Assembly (NCBI GenBank): GCA_022836615.1
Contig: MU405374.1
Span: 1-64,000 of the forward strand
Source of the DNA: Annulohypoxylon bovei var. microspora
Taxonomy: Eukaryota > Ascomycota > Sordariomycetes > Xylariales > Hypoxylaceae
DNA: 64,000 bases
Direction of reading: 5' to 3'
Shown here: positions 11,759 to 23,134 of the stretch, in pieces
Layout of the letters: the number at the start of each line of letters is the position of its first letter
How positions within the stretch are numbered: the first letter of the stretch is position 1
Made by a program: the position numbers and the translations under genes
Notes under the pieces: generated by a model
Seen by the model: the letters and a program-made list of their open reading frames with translations, nothing else
The model's database searches: none
Told to the model about the DNA's origin: nothing

Positions 11759-14700
11759 ATGTCTTCAGTAAAGGCCCATCCAACAACCCAACCAGACTGG
11801 AATAATCTCAGCGTCCTCCATAAAAATAACCTTCCTCCTCGAGCTAATTTCTACGTGTATAAATCTCAACAAGATGCCTTGACTTACGACATTACCAAGT
11901 CTAGCACATATTGCTTATCGGGTACTTGGAAGTTCAACCTTGCCGCCAATCCCTTTGAAGCCCCTCAAGGATTTGAAGGCCCGGATTTCAGCACAACAGG
12001 ATGGGACGATATAGCCGTGCCCAGTATGTGGCAGCTTAATGGTTACGGGAAGGGTCCTCACTACACCAATGTCAATTTTCCCATCCCCGTCAATCCGCCA
12101 AACGTTCCCTTCGAAGAGAACGAAACTGGATCATATGTCAGGAAGTTCACGATTCCCGAAGCTCTGAGAGACTCACAACTTCGGTTGAGGTTCGAGGGCG
12201 TCGATTCTGCCTTTCACGTCTGGGTGAATGGGAAAGAAGTTGGATATCACCAGGGATCGCGGAACCCCAGCGAATACGACATCACAAGCATAGCCGATAA
12301 GACAGGTGAAAACAGTCTTGCAGTTCGAGTTTATCGGTATTGTGATGGTACTTATATCGAAGATCAGGTAAGTTTTCATCAATATCAACTTCCCCTGATC
12401 CCCGCTTTCATGGGGCATTTTCCCCCTTCCCTGCGAAATCTTCAAAAGGTCGTAGATAAAGCTAATTGATTCATAGGATCAATGGAGGATAAGTGGAATG
12501 TATGTATCATTGGCATTCGGATTGTGAGCCGATCTAACCGTCATAATAGTTATCGGGATGTTTACCTACTTGGGTTTCCGGCTGAATCACGCATTGAAGA
12601 TCTGTTCATTGAGACGAATCTAGACAGTCAGTATGTTAATGCCGACCTCAAAGTTCGAGTGAAAACCAGTAGCTTTGGTAAGGTTCGAGTTGATCTCTTT
12701 AGCCCGTCGAAGAGTAAAATTATTGCTACGGAGACAGTGACCGCCTCTCAAGGACATGATGAGTTTTCTCTCTCAATCCGTGACCCATCCAAGTGGACAG
12801 CAGAAACACCAACGCTGTATCATCTTGTTGTCTCTTTAGATGATAGCAGCTTCATTGTTCACCGGGTGGGCTTCCGAAAGGTCGAGATGAAAGACGGGTT
12901 AATTAAAGTCAATGGTCAACGAATCGTACTTAAGGGTGCAAATCGACATGAGCATCATCCTAAACTTGGGCGAGCCGTTCCATATGAATTCATGAAACAG
13001 GATCTCTTACTCATGAAGACACATAATATTAACGCTATCCGCACTTGTCATCAACCAAGCGACGTCCGGCTGTATGATCTCGCTGATGAATTAGGCGTAT
13101 GTCCCCATGATCTGATTGCGTTTCCACATCTCTAACGAAAATAGTTCTGGGTTATGGACGAAGCTGATCTCGAATGTCACGGGTTTGAATCCATCTGTAA
13201 GCTTTATATATAAGGACTCATATCACTATATATTCTAACCTGAATCCAGGCGATGCTGCTCTATCTCCTGCAGACAGAGCTCTTCCTTTCCGTGAGCGGC
13301 AGCTTCTGACCCGAAACAATGCAGCCAAATGGACTACGGACAATCCGGCTTGGGAAGAGGCCTACGTAGACCGCGCGAAGCAGCTAGTTCACCGTGACCA
13401 ACTTCACCCTTCTGTCATTATTTGGTCTCTCGGAAACGAGGCCTTCTTCGGTCGGAACTTCAAGTCAATGTATAGCTGGATCAAGTCGTACGACAACAGC
13501 CGGCCCATCCATTACGAGGCTGATATATACGCCGAAACCATGGATATTTACTCGATGATGTACCCGCCAATCGAAACTATCGTCGATTTTGGCAAAGATG
13601 GTTCCAAGACTAAGCCCCTAGTACTGTGTGAGTTCATTCACGCTATGGGCAACGGCCCTGGCAACATTAAGGAGTATATCGAAGCATTTTACGCATACCC
13701 CAAGCTCCAGGGCGGCTTCGTCTGGGAATGGGCAAATCATGGTCTCCTAACCAAGGATAAAGAAACTGGCGAGGAGTTCTACGCGTATGGTGGAGACTTC
13801 GGTGATATCCCGAACGATAGCAACTTCATCATGGACGGGGTGCTTCATTCTGATCATACGCCAAACCCCGGGCTAATTGAATACAGAAAGGCGATAGAAC
13901 CGATCAAAGTCATTTGCCACACTCCAGATACTGCAACAATTGTAAACCGTTACGACTTCATCACTCTCAACCATCTCGGATGTAGTTACGTGATCTTGGC
14001 TGAGGGCAAGTCGGTATCTCACGGTACCATTGAACTTCCCTCCAATATAGCACCTGGACATACGGGTGAATTGAGACTTCCTCCTAAACCCGCCGAATCA
14101 ACCGGGGAGGTGATACTGCAACTGTCCTTCTACCAACGCGTCGCAACTCCGTCACTACCCGTCGAATTCGAAATCGCTTTCGAAGAAATTCCCCTAAACA
14201 ACTCTTCCCCTCTCACAACCCAGTCCAAGCCCACAGATAAACTAATCATCACCGAGACCTCTACCCTCCTAACCATCGCCTCCGCAAGCACAACGTGGAC
14301 ATTCTCCCCCATCCACGGCAAGCTGCGCTCCTTCGCCAAAAACTCAACCGAGTTCCTAGCCTCGAGCCCCGATTTCACCGCGTACCGGGCCCCTACGGAC
14401 AACGACGCCCCTCAAGACGGCCTCGACTGGAAGAGCCGGCTCCTGCACCTCGCCAAGACCTACACGCGCAGCTGCACGTGGGGCGTCGAGGCCGGCGGCG
14501 CTTTCGTCGCGCGCGTGCGGCAGCGGTTCGCGCCGCCTGTCCTCTCGTGGGCTGTCGATCTGGATGTCACGTACACGTTCGCCGCCTCAGGCGCGCTCGC
14601 GATCCGCGTTAGAGGCGCGCCGAAGGGCGACAACTTGCCTCGCACGCTGCCGCGCATCGGCCTCGGCATGGAGCTACCAGACGGCTGGGCCGGTGGAAGT

Positions 14701-15150
14701 AGGACTAGCTCACCGGCGGTGAGTTGGTACGGCCGCGGCCCCGGCGAGAGCTACAACGACAAGAAGCTCTCGCAGCGCACGGGGCTGTACGATGTTGCCG
14801 CCGTGGCCGAGCTCTGGACCGACTACGAGTTCCCGCAGGAGGGCGGCAACAGGACGGACACGCGGTGGGTCAGGTTCACGCACGCCGGCGGCGAGGCGGT
14901 CACGGCGCAGTTCAGGGACGTCGAGACTGGCGGGAGGAAGCTGTTCGACTTCAATGCTTCGCATTACCGCGTCCCGGATGTGGAGGCGGCGAGACACCCG
15001 TACGAGCTAAGGAGGAAGAGGACGGAGAACGTGGTGCTTAGGCTGGATGCTGCGCACCATGGTCTTGGAAGCGGCTCGTGTGGGCCCAGGACTAGGGATG
15101 AGTATTCGCTGCTGACTGACGACTTTGAGTTCGAGGTTGTTTTGGGGTAG
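11759..15150 (+). CDS. GH2 beta-galactosidase (LacZ/LAC4-type), intracellular
   Basis: Five exons: 11759-12367, 12477-12499, 12550-13096, 13145-13196 and 13250-15150; 1043 aa, the normal length for LacZ-type enzymes. The order is GH2 sugar-binding, Ig-like, TIM barrel, then the beta-galactosidase small chain. The join restores YIEDQDQWRISGIYRDVYLL. The TIM barrel carries IIWSLGNEAFFG with acid/base Glu474 and LVLCEFIHAMGNGPGN with nucleophile Glu538. No signal peptide, so a cytosolic lactose/beta-galactoside hydrolase is likely. I start at the ATG at 11759 because the longer frame upstream opens on TTG. The last 750 bp or so are sharply more GC-rich than the rest of the same exon. Confidence 0.93.
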
Positions 15151-15640
15151 GTGCCTAAGTAGGTAGCTATGGAGACGCGGTTCATTGTTGAAGTTGAAGA
15201 GACATGCACAGAATTACTCGTGCATGATGCAATGTAGGCGGGTATGGGCAAAAAGCTATGATTACCTAGGTAGGTTCCTGCTTTCATGAGGGAACAGTTA
15301 TAAATATACCTCGGAGATAAGCATTCATAATCACGCACCTTTCCTTTTTAAGTCCTTTAAAACCACCTGTGCCGCTACAATTCATCTCTCCCTCTTGGGT
15401 CTATACGATGTGGCCAATTATAATGCGATAACTGCACAACGATACTGCAGCTAACTTCACCTACTTCACCGCTATAGGCGACTTATAACTAGAGAGAGAA
15501 GTATATAACCCATCCGGCTATGCGCATTTAAAGGAAGACTTTTATAGGGACAAAGCTATAAGAAGAGTTCGTGGCTAAGTCAGGAAAAGACACCATACCT
15601 CAGCCAATTACCTAAATATCGAATAATCTTCAAAAGCTCA
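15151..15640. other. Intergenic region
   Basis: A short gap between two co-directional genes. It contains a CCTAGGTAGGT motif near 15264 and no supported gene. Confidence 0.6.
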
Positions 15641-16087
15641 ATGGCCCCATCTCGAGAACAGCTTCTTAAAACCACAAACCTCTTCCTAGAGGCATTCAAT
15701 GAATTTACGCCTGACTCAGTCGTGCGATTCCGCAGCTCTTCCTGTCGCCAGCGGTTGCTGCCCGCCACATTGAAGTCACCGCCGCAGAACAACGCCGAGT
15801 ACGCTAAGTTAGTGTCCGCGCTGCAGCCCCTAATCCCGTCGTTCCGGATATCAGTCGTCGAGGGCGAGGAGCCAGCCGTCGACGAAGTCACTAGGAAGGT
15901 TACGCTTCATTTGAAGTCACACTCCGATACGACAATTGGACTTTATCAGAACGAATCCATTTGGATCATAACCTTCAACCAGGATGGTACGGAGATAGAT
16001 GATATTCTCGAGTTTGCAGATAGCTTGTACACGAACGAGTGGTTGCCGAAGTTGGTGAAGGCGGCTGGGGAGGCTGCGAAGAAATAG
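15641..16087 (+). CDS. Small NTF2/SnoaL-like fold protein
   Basis: Single exon, 148 aa, starting at the first ATG. The pattern fits the NTF2/SnoaL cone fold: an N-terminal helix with LLKTTNLFLEAFNEF, a central acidic segment, then strands VTLHLKSHSD and ESIWIITFNQDGTEIDDILEFAD, ending in an Ala/Lys-rich helix. Fungal genomes carry many such proteins of this size without known function. No catalytic residue can be named. No signal peptide, so probably cytosolic. Confidence 0.65.
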   Translation: MAPSREQLLKTTNLFLEAFNEFTPDSVVRFRSSSCRQRLLPATLKSPPQNNAEYAKLVSALQPLIPSFRISVVEGEEPAVDEVTRKVTLHLKSHSDTTIGLYQNESIWIITFNQDGTEIDDILEFADSLYTNEWLPKLVKAAGEAAKK

Positions 16088-16811
16088 TGTTACGAACTGG
16101 CTCACGTTTAGGGGTTGGAGATGAGTGTTCAGGGGTAATGGACATTTTCTCTCGGGTGGGATGAAATAGGGTCATGGAGTCTGCAGATTATCTGAACTTC
16201 CATAGCCTTAGTTCTACCTACCTACACACTTGTAAAGTCTGTCATTAGATGTCAAGTTCTCAAAAGCAACCTGATAACCTTGGAAGTGAACGTCAAGGCC
16301 GGGAAAGAGACCTTTGCTAAATTTCCACCGGTCTACCGGCAACTATCCTAACTCACAGTTGGTGTTAGTTAGGTAAGTCTAAGGAGGAAAACATTGCTAT
16401 GCACCTAGGTTAGGTAATTAAATAACATTTATATTTATAAGCTTAAAGCTTTATCGTATAGCAATATCGGATCATAGGGCATCTGGCATTTTCGAGGGCA
16501 CTGATCAACTGCAAGAAAATTAAAGAGGCGATTTCAACGAGTTTCAATACCCATCTACCTATATAATCATCAATTCACCTAGTAACAGCACTATCGTAAT
16601 GATAGTAGTGTTGATAGTAAATCTCAACGTTAAGAAAAACAAGGGCTTCATTTTTACACTACAATATGTAACTATCGTAACTCAGGTGTTTGCCAACTCA
16701 CATCCGTAGGTAGACACACCTTGTAGCAGCTCATGGTATATCTTCTTTTTTGCTAACTGAGAAAAAAAAAACTTCGGAATGACCTCTTCAGAAGAGATGC
16801 ATCGGGAATTG
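16088..16811. other. Intergenic region upstream of the tRNA
   Basis: AT-rich with no gene seen. An imperfect hairpin (CACTATC...GATAGTAGTG) lies at about 16589-16611. An A-run at 16761-16770 lies about 40 bp past the tRNA 3' end and reads as a T-run on the minus strand, so it may be the Pol III terminator. Confidence 0.5.
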
Positions 16812-16941
16812 AGCCCGATGCGGGGGTCGAACCCGCAACCTTGAGATTAAGAGTCTCACGCTATTGAGCCAGTTAGTATTGTGTTTTGAAGACAGGATTG
16901 TGTGGGAGTTAACTAACCTCTACCGATTGAGCTAACCGGGC
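16812..16941 (-). tRNA. tRNA-Lys(CUU) with a 57-nt insert in the D-arm
   Basis: On the minus strand, 16941-16918 plus 16860-16812 form a complete 73-nt tRNA: acceptor GCCCGGT/ATCGGGC with discriminator T, D-stem GCTC/GAGC, anticodon loop CTCTTAA (anticodon CUU, Lys), and T-arm GCGGG TTCGACC CCCGC. Both internal promoter elements are intact. Between them, at 16861-16917, sits an insert after the third base of the D-stem's 3' strand. It is not at the canonical tRNA intron site 37/38. The insert begins GTTAGT, contains TACTAAC near its 3' end and finishes AATAG, which are spliceosomal intron signals. Removing it exactly restores the tRNA. The gene could be functional through spliceosomal removal, or be an interrupted pseudogene. 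Confidence 0.85.
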
Positions 16942-19900
16942 TGATTCCGGTCTAACCGGAAGGTTGATTATATTGGAGCCAATGATTGATTATATTCAGG
17001 TTTACAAGGATCTAAACAACTGATGTTCTCAATAGATATTGTTTCAGACTGTCGACGAGCTCTAGTAAACCCAGGCGACTCGCCCATCAGCTTAGAGGTA
17101 GAGATTGAATATATTAAGTAAAGAAGAATCTAACCCTGGCAGTTAGGTGGAAGGTTCTTGCTATAGTACGGTTGGCTCATAGAAGTACTTAAGGAAAGTA
17201 TTAGCCGTTAGTTATACTGAAATAGTATATTGCATCTCTGTCTCTCATGTTATTTTAGGGGGAGGGGGTAAACCTTGGGATTGAATGAGGTGTCTTAGGG
17301 GTGGTGAGGTAGTGGTACTTTTCATATGAAATGTGTGGTGATACCAGGCAAATGTCCGTGTCGAATCTTATTCTGAACACATTTCTTTCCTCGTTACACT
17401 GCACACTTAGAACTGCTTTGCTCCTTATGAATATCTTGATTTTATTTGAGATATGACATCGCTAAAGCCGTGAGCATAGGGAAGGTTATGCCCCTATTCT
17501 CAAGTAGACTAACTAGGTAAATCTCCGATAGGAGGGTGATCTCTGATAATGCAAGGCCGAGTTAACATACATGTAAAATATTGTATGTATATATCATGTA
17601 TATGAGAACTAAATATGTTAAATTGAATCTCGATGATTGTGGACTTGATATCCAACGGGATGTCCGTATACCCATGGTGGCAAAACAGGGGTGCGGAGGT
17701 CGGTTGTCTTTCGATGAATGGAGTTAAGGAGAGTTATACGATTGGATTTTCCTCTCTCCTACTCTCCCCGGATATGTAAAGAATGGAAGTTAATTACTTC
17801 TGAATATTGCCACCTATGAGTCCACATTTCCGTATCGTGACAATTTGATAAAGGTTATTATCATCAATCATAAGAAAGCAAAGATGACGGGACATAGTAT
17901 CGACGATGTTGATGTTCTTAAATGCTAGATAGCCCTAGATATCTTAGATGGAGATTATATAACACCGACGAAAAGGTTCACCAATTAGGGTTGAGACAAC
18001 ATTTTTGGCTTGAGTTCTGATTGGCTCTAGCTTTATACACACTAACAATTATACGAGGTTATTGAGTACAATCCTACAGACCTGTAGGTATCTGGAAACA
18101 ATATTAAATCTGCTAATAATCGGCTCGGTATGTACATTTGTTCGCAATACTTTTGACGGCATGAGCTTCGCATTACGAAGCCATTGGTTACATGGCAATC
18201 CATAGGATACCTATTGTTCAATGTGGTAAGATTATTAGAATGAGCCCATGCAGACCCACGAGATAGGGACGTCACTCGAAACTGAACAGAATGAATATGG
18301 TCGGTGAGGTAAGATTATTAGATTGCGAAAGTCTATCGGTGGTAGAAAACATCGATTCCTCCCCAAGTTCGCGATGCGCAAATGCGGCGTTTTAACATCG
18401 TTAGATCGTGCCGCTAGGGTACCCTTACTGGAATCTATCGTGGGTGCAGGTGTCAAGATATGATTCAAAGGTGCCAATACATAAATACCGGATTGTCCGG
18501 AGTGCCGGGCATGTTCGAGAATAATAAATGGTAATAAATAACTGACGATGATACAGTGCTTGGTCAACTGACAGCTGGCACCGTCATCGTGACAAGGTAA
18601 AATCGGAAAAGTAGAAATAAAAAAGCCATGAATAGTACGTACGATGGTTAAGAATTAAAAAAGGGTCGGAAGTGAGCCGGGATTTATTAATCCGACCCAA
18701 GCTTCCCATTGATCACGATGAACCTGCAAATCTAAGATCAAGAGATTCCCACCCCCCGAGGGTGAACCAAGTAGCATACCTAGGCTTACCCTCTTTGGGA
18801 TACGTATCGTATGACCCGCTGAGGTAATGCTAGCAGGGGAGAATATTCAGGGACCATCGAAAAAGGCAAGGTTTGCTACCTTACCGCAAACGATGTATTC
18901 AATTCACGCCCTCGCCATAGTAGCTGAGGTTGTGCGGATCTGTGATTGGTTAAATTAGGCTTTAAATCCACACCTCGAGTGTAACGCGCAGGGAAGGTCT
19001 GGCCCCCGTACCAAAATAAGCATAGGACCCCTAGATCGGCAAAGGTACATTTGTACGATGTTAATGGTTGCGCCCGATTCCTAGAAGGTTGCACCCAAGC
19101 CATCGATCGGAGACGCAACTCCTAAATCTGAGAGAGAAGCAGGAGAGGCAATACAGGGCGGTCGAAGGCCCAACCCGGCCCTGTCTACCTTCCGTAAATC
19201 TCGATGCAAAATACGATTTTTCTCATGCGTCCCTTCTTAAACATTATGAGATCCACCATATATTGGAGAGAGAACCATCTACCGTATTTAAACGCGCGTT
19301 TAATTTTTCTTAAATTACTATTCCTTAAACGTCAATCAAGATTTCTTTTCCCCTGCTGTCGCTTTCAAAGCATTCACACGATTCCACGATTCTACGATCC
19401 ACGATCCAACCCCAACTAAACGATTAAACGAGTCAACCGATTTTCTTGACGGAGCACGACTGCATCACCCGCATCGAATCTTCGATTATACATAATAATA
19501 CTACCTACCTACTTCACTACACCCTGGAAATTATCTCTTTCGCACTTATACGCCCATCCCATTCTACCTATACACTTACTCCATTCGCCTGGCGGCCAAT
19601 CCCTATCTAAGACCAACGCGAGCTAGCCCCGAGTCTCTTAACTGAGCTAGACTACCCTAGCTGTCTAGATATATGCTAGACTAAGAGAGAAGACAGGAAC
19701 TTTACCGTAGGTATGACGTTGCATCGTCAACTTTTCACGAATCCAACCCCCGTTTCGCTTACAGGAAGCCTGCACCTGAACAACATTTTGCAGACAGGTT
19801 GCTTCTACCGTCTTCTTCTACTCCCCTAATAGTTCCCGTCTACCCATTCGCTACAACCAAACATGCAACTTGCGCCTCTCCCAGCAAGCCACGATGCGCC

Positions 19901-20137
19901 GTCCACCATCCTCTTCCTAACTTATTAAAAACACTGCTCCATTTTACAAAATTCCAATTCAATTAACTCTTTTTATTCCCGCTTGCCGCACTAGCCACTA
20001 ACTTGTTATGAAACCAGAATATCCTTATTAGCGACTATGTTGTCGCTGAATTTCTTCTACTTATTTACATGATTGATTAAATTTTTTACTCTCCGAATTA
20101 TTACCAGTATACGAAGGTATTAGTCGATGCGAACACT
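16942..20137. other. Long intergenic region and frq upstream/leader region
   Basis: No protein gene is supported. 17000-19000 is AT-rich and repeat-poor. 19300-20100 is strongly pyrimidine-rich, which would suit the long 5' leader known for frq genes. A CGATCG-type core at about 19101-19107 (ATCGATCGG) resembles the GATC-centred sites bound by the White Collar complex, but this is only a candidate. No ORF continues into frq. Confidence 0.5.
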
Positions 20138-23134
20138 ATGTCTGATTCTAGGAATGTGCCGGCGGCTTCTAGGCCTCCACCCATCACATACAAGAATCCG
20201 AGACGAACCTCGGCTGAAACTTCAATCACCCTGCAAGCACACCGCCTAGCTAGAGCTAGAAATGCTTCTCCAGCCGTTGCTCACACTACGACTAGAAGAA
20301 ATTCGTCGGGCGACAGCAACGAAACAGGCCAGAGCGCCAAGAACTGGTTTGAGGCTTCAAATAAAAATGCTATGGCCAACATGGACACCAGAGCGATGGA
20401 CCTCGATCCTCCCTTCTATCAGAAAGAAACCGACGACTCTAATGAAGAAGCCGCGAAATATGGAGTATCGTCACACAGTCCAGCGTACGAGTTTATCCAG
20501 AGCCGTCTCCCAGATTTTCGGCCTGGCGTAGACTCTTCCAATGAAGAATTCCGTTCGGTCATAGATGACCTGACTGTCGAAAACAAACGCCTGAAGGAGG
20601 AATTGAGAAAACACAAGCAGATGGGGCCAGATTCTCTACGGAGAGACAAGCTGTTCGAGGTTAAAGTCCACGGACTATCAAGCAGAAAGAAGCGAGAGTT
20701 AGAGGCCGCCTTACGGGATTTCACAACTAGTCTCAAAGACTCAAGCACCGGGACCTCACCGAGCCGAAAGAAGACCTCCAGCAAGTCGAAGAACATTCAT
20801 CCATCGCTATCTAAGCATGCATCTTCATCATCGGGTTCTAACTCCAAACCCGTCGATTCGGCCTACGCGTCCATGTCAACTGGTCCAAGCTCATCTGTCC
20901 CATCACTACCGGGCCAGGCCAAGGCTGCGCGACAACGGAACGAGCAAAAGATTGAGAACTACTTGCGAGACATCCCCGAAGGTCTATGGCCAAGGCCTAC
21001 CATCATGACCGAGAAAGAGAAAAAGAAGCTCGTAGTCAAACGACTCGAACATCTCTTCACAGGCAAAATGGGCGACCCAGCTGAACACGTTCCATTCTCT
21101 CGGGTACCTGAGCTTATTGCCGAGGACGTGCAGATGGAAGGGACCGACGATAAGGTCGTACCTCTACCTCCAACAGCAGCAGCAGCAGCAACAACTGATG
21201 TTACACGGGAGGCACAGATCCGACCGCGCCAACTGAGGCGCAAGGAAAGTAGTTCGCGCGACAATGGATCTGCATCAAACTCACATTCACACTCTAACTC
21301 GCATTCGAACGGCGATCAGACCGAACCTAGGGACAACGGTAACGGCAGCGGGAGTGGTAGCGGGCACGCCAGTGGTGCAGGACGTGGTAACAACATGTCA
21401 CCTCACATGGCTATGCTACCCTCGGAGCAGCGCCCAACGCGACCACGCGATTTGGACCCTGATCGCAGACAGGTACCCTCAGAGAACATGGATTACATAC
21501 GTCACCTCGGTCTGGTAGCCCCCGAATCGCAGAAGCAATATTCTGCAAGGGATGTATCGCCAGATGCGGAAGGTTGGGTATATCTCAACCTGTTGTGCAA
21601 TCTAGCGCAGCTGCACATCCTCAACGTTACGCCCGCCTTTATTCGCAATGCGGTTTCGGAGAAGAGTACCAAATTTCAACTTTCACCCGACGGTCGCAAG
21701 ATCCGTTGGAGAGGTGGAGCTGAAGGTACGAAATTCAACAGTGATAGTGGGAACAATTCGCAATGTAACCAATCAAGTGATGACACGGACGGATCGAACG
21801 ATCAGGAGCAGCGAAAGAAACAAAAGATTCAAGCATCTGGAAATGACGTCATCGCGCACAATCCTTCAAAATTCGGGTTAGGCGTGCAAGATTCCAATTC
21901 ATCCGAGAGTTTTCACTACAAACCATTATTTGTCCACCACCAAACATCGTCTTCCGATGAATTGCCGTCGGGAGGAGATGACACTGGCTCATCCTATGGT
22001 CCACCTGAGGAGAGCAATCTGGGGATGAACTCTCGTTGGGGACAAAGTGGTGTATCCGGGGTGTCACAGCGCAAGCGCCGTCGCGACGGTGCAATCATTT
22101 ATTATAGTGGAGCACCATTCTGCACAGACCTGTCGGGAGATTTTGGAGAGGGGGAAGTCTCCCCCGCAACATACGATATGACCTCATCGGCCGACCAGGG
22201 CAACCTAAGTAATCAGGGTCCAGTCAGCCTCGGCATCACCCGTCCACAATTCAGCCGCTCAACGTCAGGATCGTCGTTGCCTTTTAGACCGCTCAGCACA
22301 CTACCTGGCTCTCGAGACACACTGATGGATCTCGATGGATCTGATCTTCCAGATCTAACTTCAGACGAGACCGACGATGACATAGACGCTGATTTTCCTT
22401 GGTCCGATAATCAGCAACATGCCTCCTTGGTGAACCTCGAGGCAAGTGGCTTAGGTGGCATTTCCCCTGAAGATCATTTTGTCGTTATCGTATCAACCCG
22501 ACGACCGAAACAGTCACATTATGATGGGAATAGTGTCTCTGATGAAGATGATGAAGAAACTCTAACGAGGCGAACAAGACTTGTCGAGCGCCCGAGTCAA
22601 GAGACAACAGATTTGAAAGTTACGACAGAGTCTATCATCAGCAAACTAGCTACTATGACGACTGGTTCGCCGTTGCCATATCATATGACAGATATAATGA
22701 CACATACCATTCAGATTGAATACCTTACAGGCAAGATTCAACGTCTACCCCCTGTACCTCTGCCACCTCCTGCATTCTACTTCCCCGCCGGGGATTCCGA
22801 CCTCGACGATGACGACTCATCCGACTCTTCCAGCTCTTCCGGCTCTTCAGAAAGTCTGATGAGTAGGCGGGCTATATTAGAGGACGACCCAAGTTCAGAT
22901 GTCGATTTGTCTGGGAACGATGAAGAAGACGAACATTCGGACGGCGGTCAAGCTTATGATGCTAGTGGTAGCATATCGCCTGAGGATATGGGAGAACTTC
23001 CTGACATCAGCAAGTTTCAACGAGGTCGCAGCGGAAAAGTCTCGGAGATATCCAAGATAACTACTGGAAGCTCGGCAGCAACTGCTGGCGGAGCTCCTAG
23101 TGGTTATAATAGTAGCGTGGAAGAAGACACATGA
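20138..23134 (+). CDS. frq: Circadian clock protein FREQUENCY
   Basis: Uninterrupted 998-aa frame, close to the 989 aa of Neurospora FRQ. Recognisable blocks in order: NWFEASNKN and DPPFYQKETDDSNEE (70-104); the coiled coil EEFRSVIDDLTVENKRLKEE (about 136-162) used for dimerisation; a basic nuclear-localisation-like stretch SSRKKRELEAALRDF (181-195); KIENYLRDIPEGLWPR (271-286) and GWVYLNLLCNLAQLHILNVTP (from about 478), in the regions that bind casein kinase 1; then EKSTKFQLSPDGRKIRWRGG. Acidic/Ser runs of PEST type end the protein (about 885-940). FRQ is the negative arm of the fungal clock: with FRH and CK1 it inhibits the White Collar complex. Several Met codons at about 79-87 could serve as internal starts, comparable to short FRQ in Neurospora. 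Confidence 0.97.
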   Translation: MSDSRNVPAASRPPPITYKNPRRTSAETSITLQAHRLARARNASPAVAHTTTRRNSSGDSNETGQSAKNWFEASNKNAMANMDTRAMDLDPPFYQKETDDSNEEAAKYGVSSHSPAYEFIQSRLPDFRPGVDSSNEEFRSVIDDLTVENKRLKEELRKHKQMGPDSLRRDKLFEVKVHGLSSRKKRELEAALRDFTTSLKDSSTGTSPSRKKTSSKSKNIHPSLSKHASSSSGSNSKPVDSAYASMSTGPSSSVPSLPGQAKAARQRNEQKIENYLRDIPEGLWPRPTIMTEKEKKKLVVKRLEHLFTGKMGDPAEHVPFSRVPELIAEDVQMEGTDDKVVPLPPTAAAAATTDVTREAQIRPRQLRRKESSSRDNGSASNSHSHSNSHSNGDQTEPRDNGNGSGSGSGHASGAGRGNNMSPHMAMLPSEQRPTRPRDLDPDRRQVPSENMDYIRHLGLVAPESQKQYSARDVSPDAEGWVYLNLLCNLAQLHILNVTPAFIRNAVSEKSTKFQLSPDGRKIRWRGGAEGTKFNSDSGNNSQCNQSSDDTDGSNDQEQRKKQKIQASGNDVIAHNPSKFGLGVQDSNSSESFHYKPLFVHHQTSSSDELPSGGDDTGSSYGPPEESNLGMNSRWGQSGVSGVSQRKRRRDGAIIYYSGAPFCTDLSGDFGEGEVSPATYDMTSSADQGNLSNQGPVSLGITRPQFSRSTSGSSLPFRPLSTLPGSRDTLMDLDGSDLPDLTSDETDDDIDADFPWSDNQQHASLVNLEASGLGGISPEDHFVVIVSTRRPKQSHYDGNSVSDEDDEETLTRRTRLVERPSQETTDLKVTTESIISKLATMTTGSPLPYHMTDIMTHTIQIEYLTGKIQRLPPVPLPPPAFYFPAGDSDLDDDDSSDSSSSSGSSESLMSRRAILEDDPSSDVDLSGNDEEDEHSDGGQAYDASGSISPEDMGELPDISKFQRGRSGKVSEISKITTGSSAATAGGAPSGYNSSVEEDT

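Noticed and set aside
14295..15041. Several ORFs on both strands in the beta-galactosidase 3' end
   Set aside because: Arg-rich shadow frames of a GC-rich exon; the GH2 frame explains the region.
18876..19313. ORFs upstream of frq as a gene
   Set aside because: Short, overlapping, on both strands and without splice or family support.
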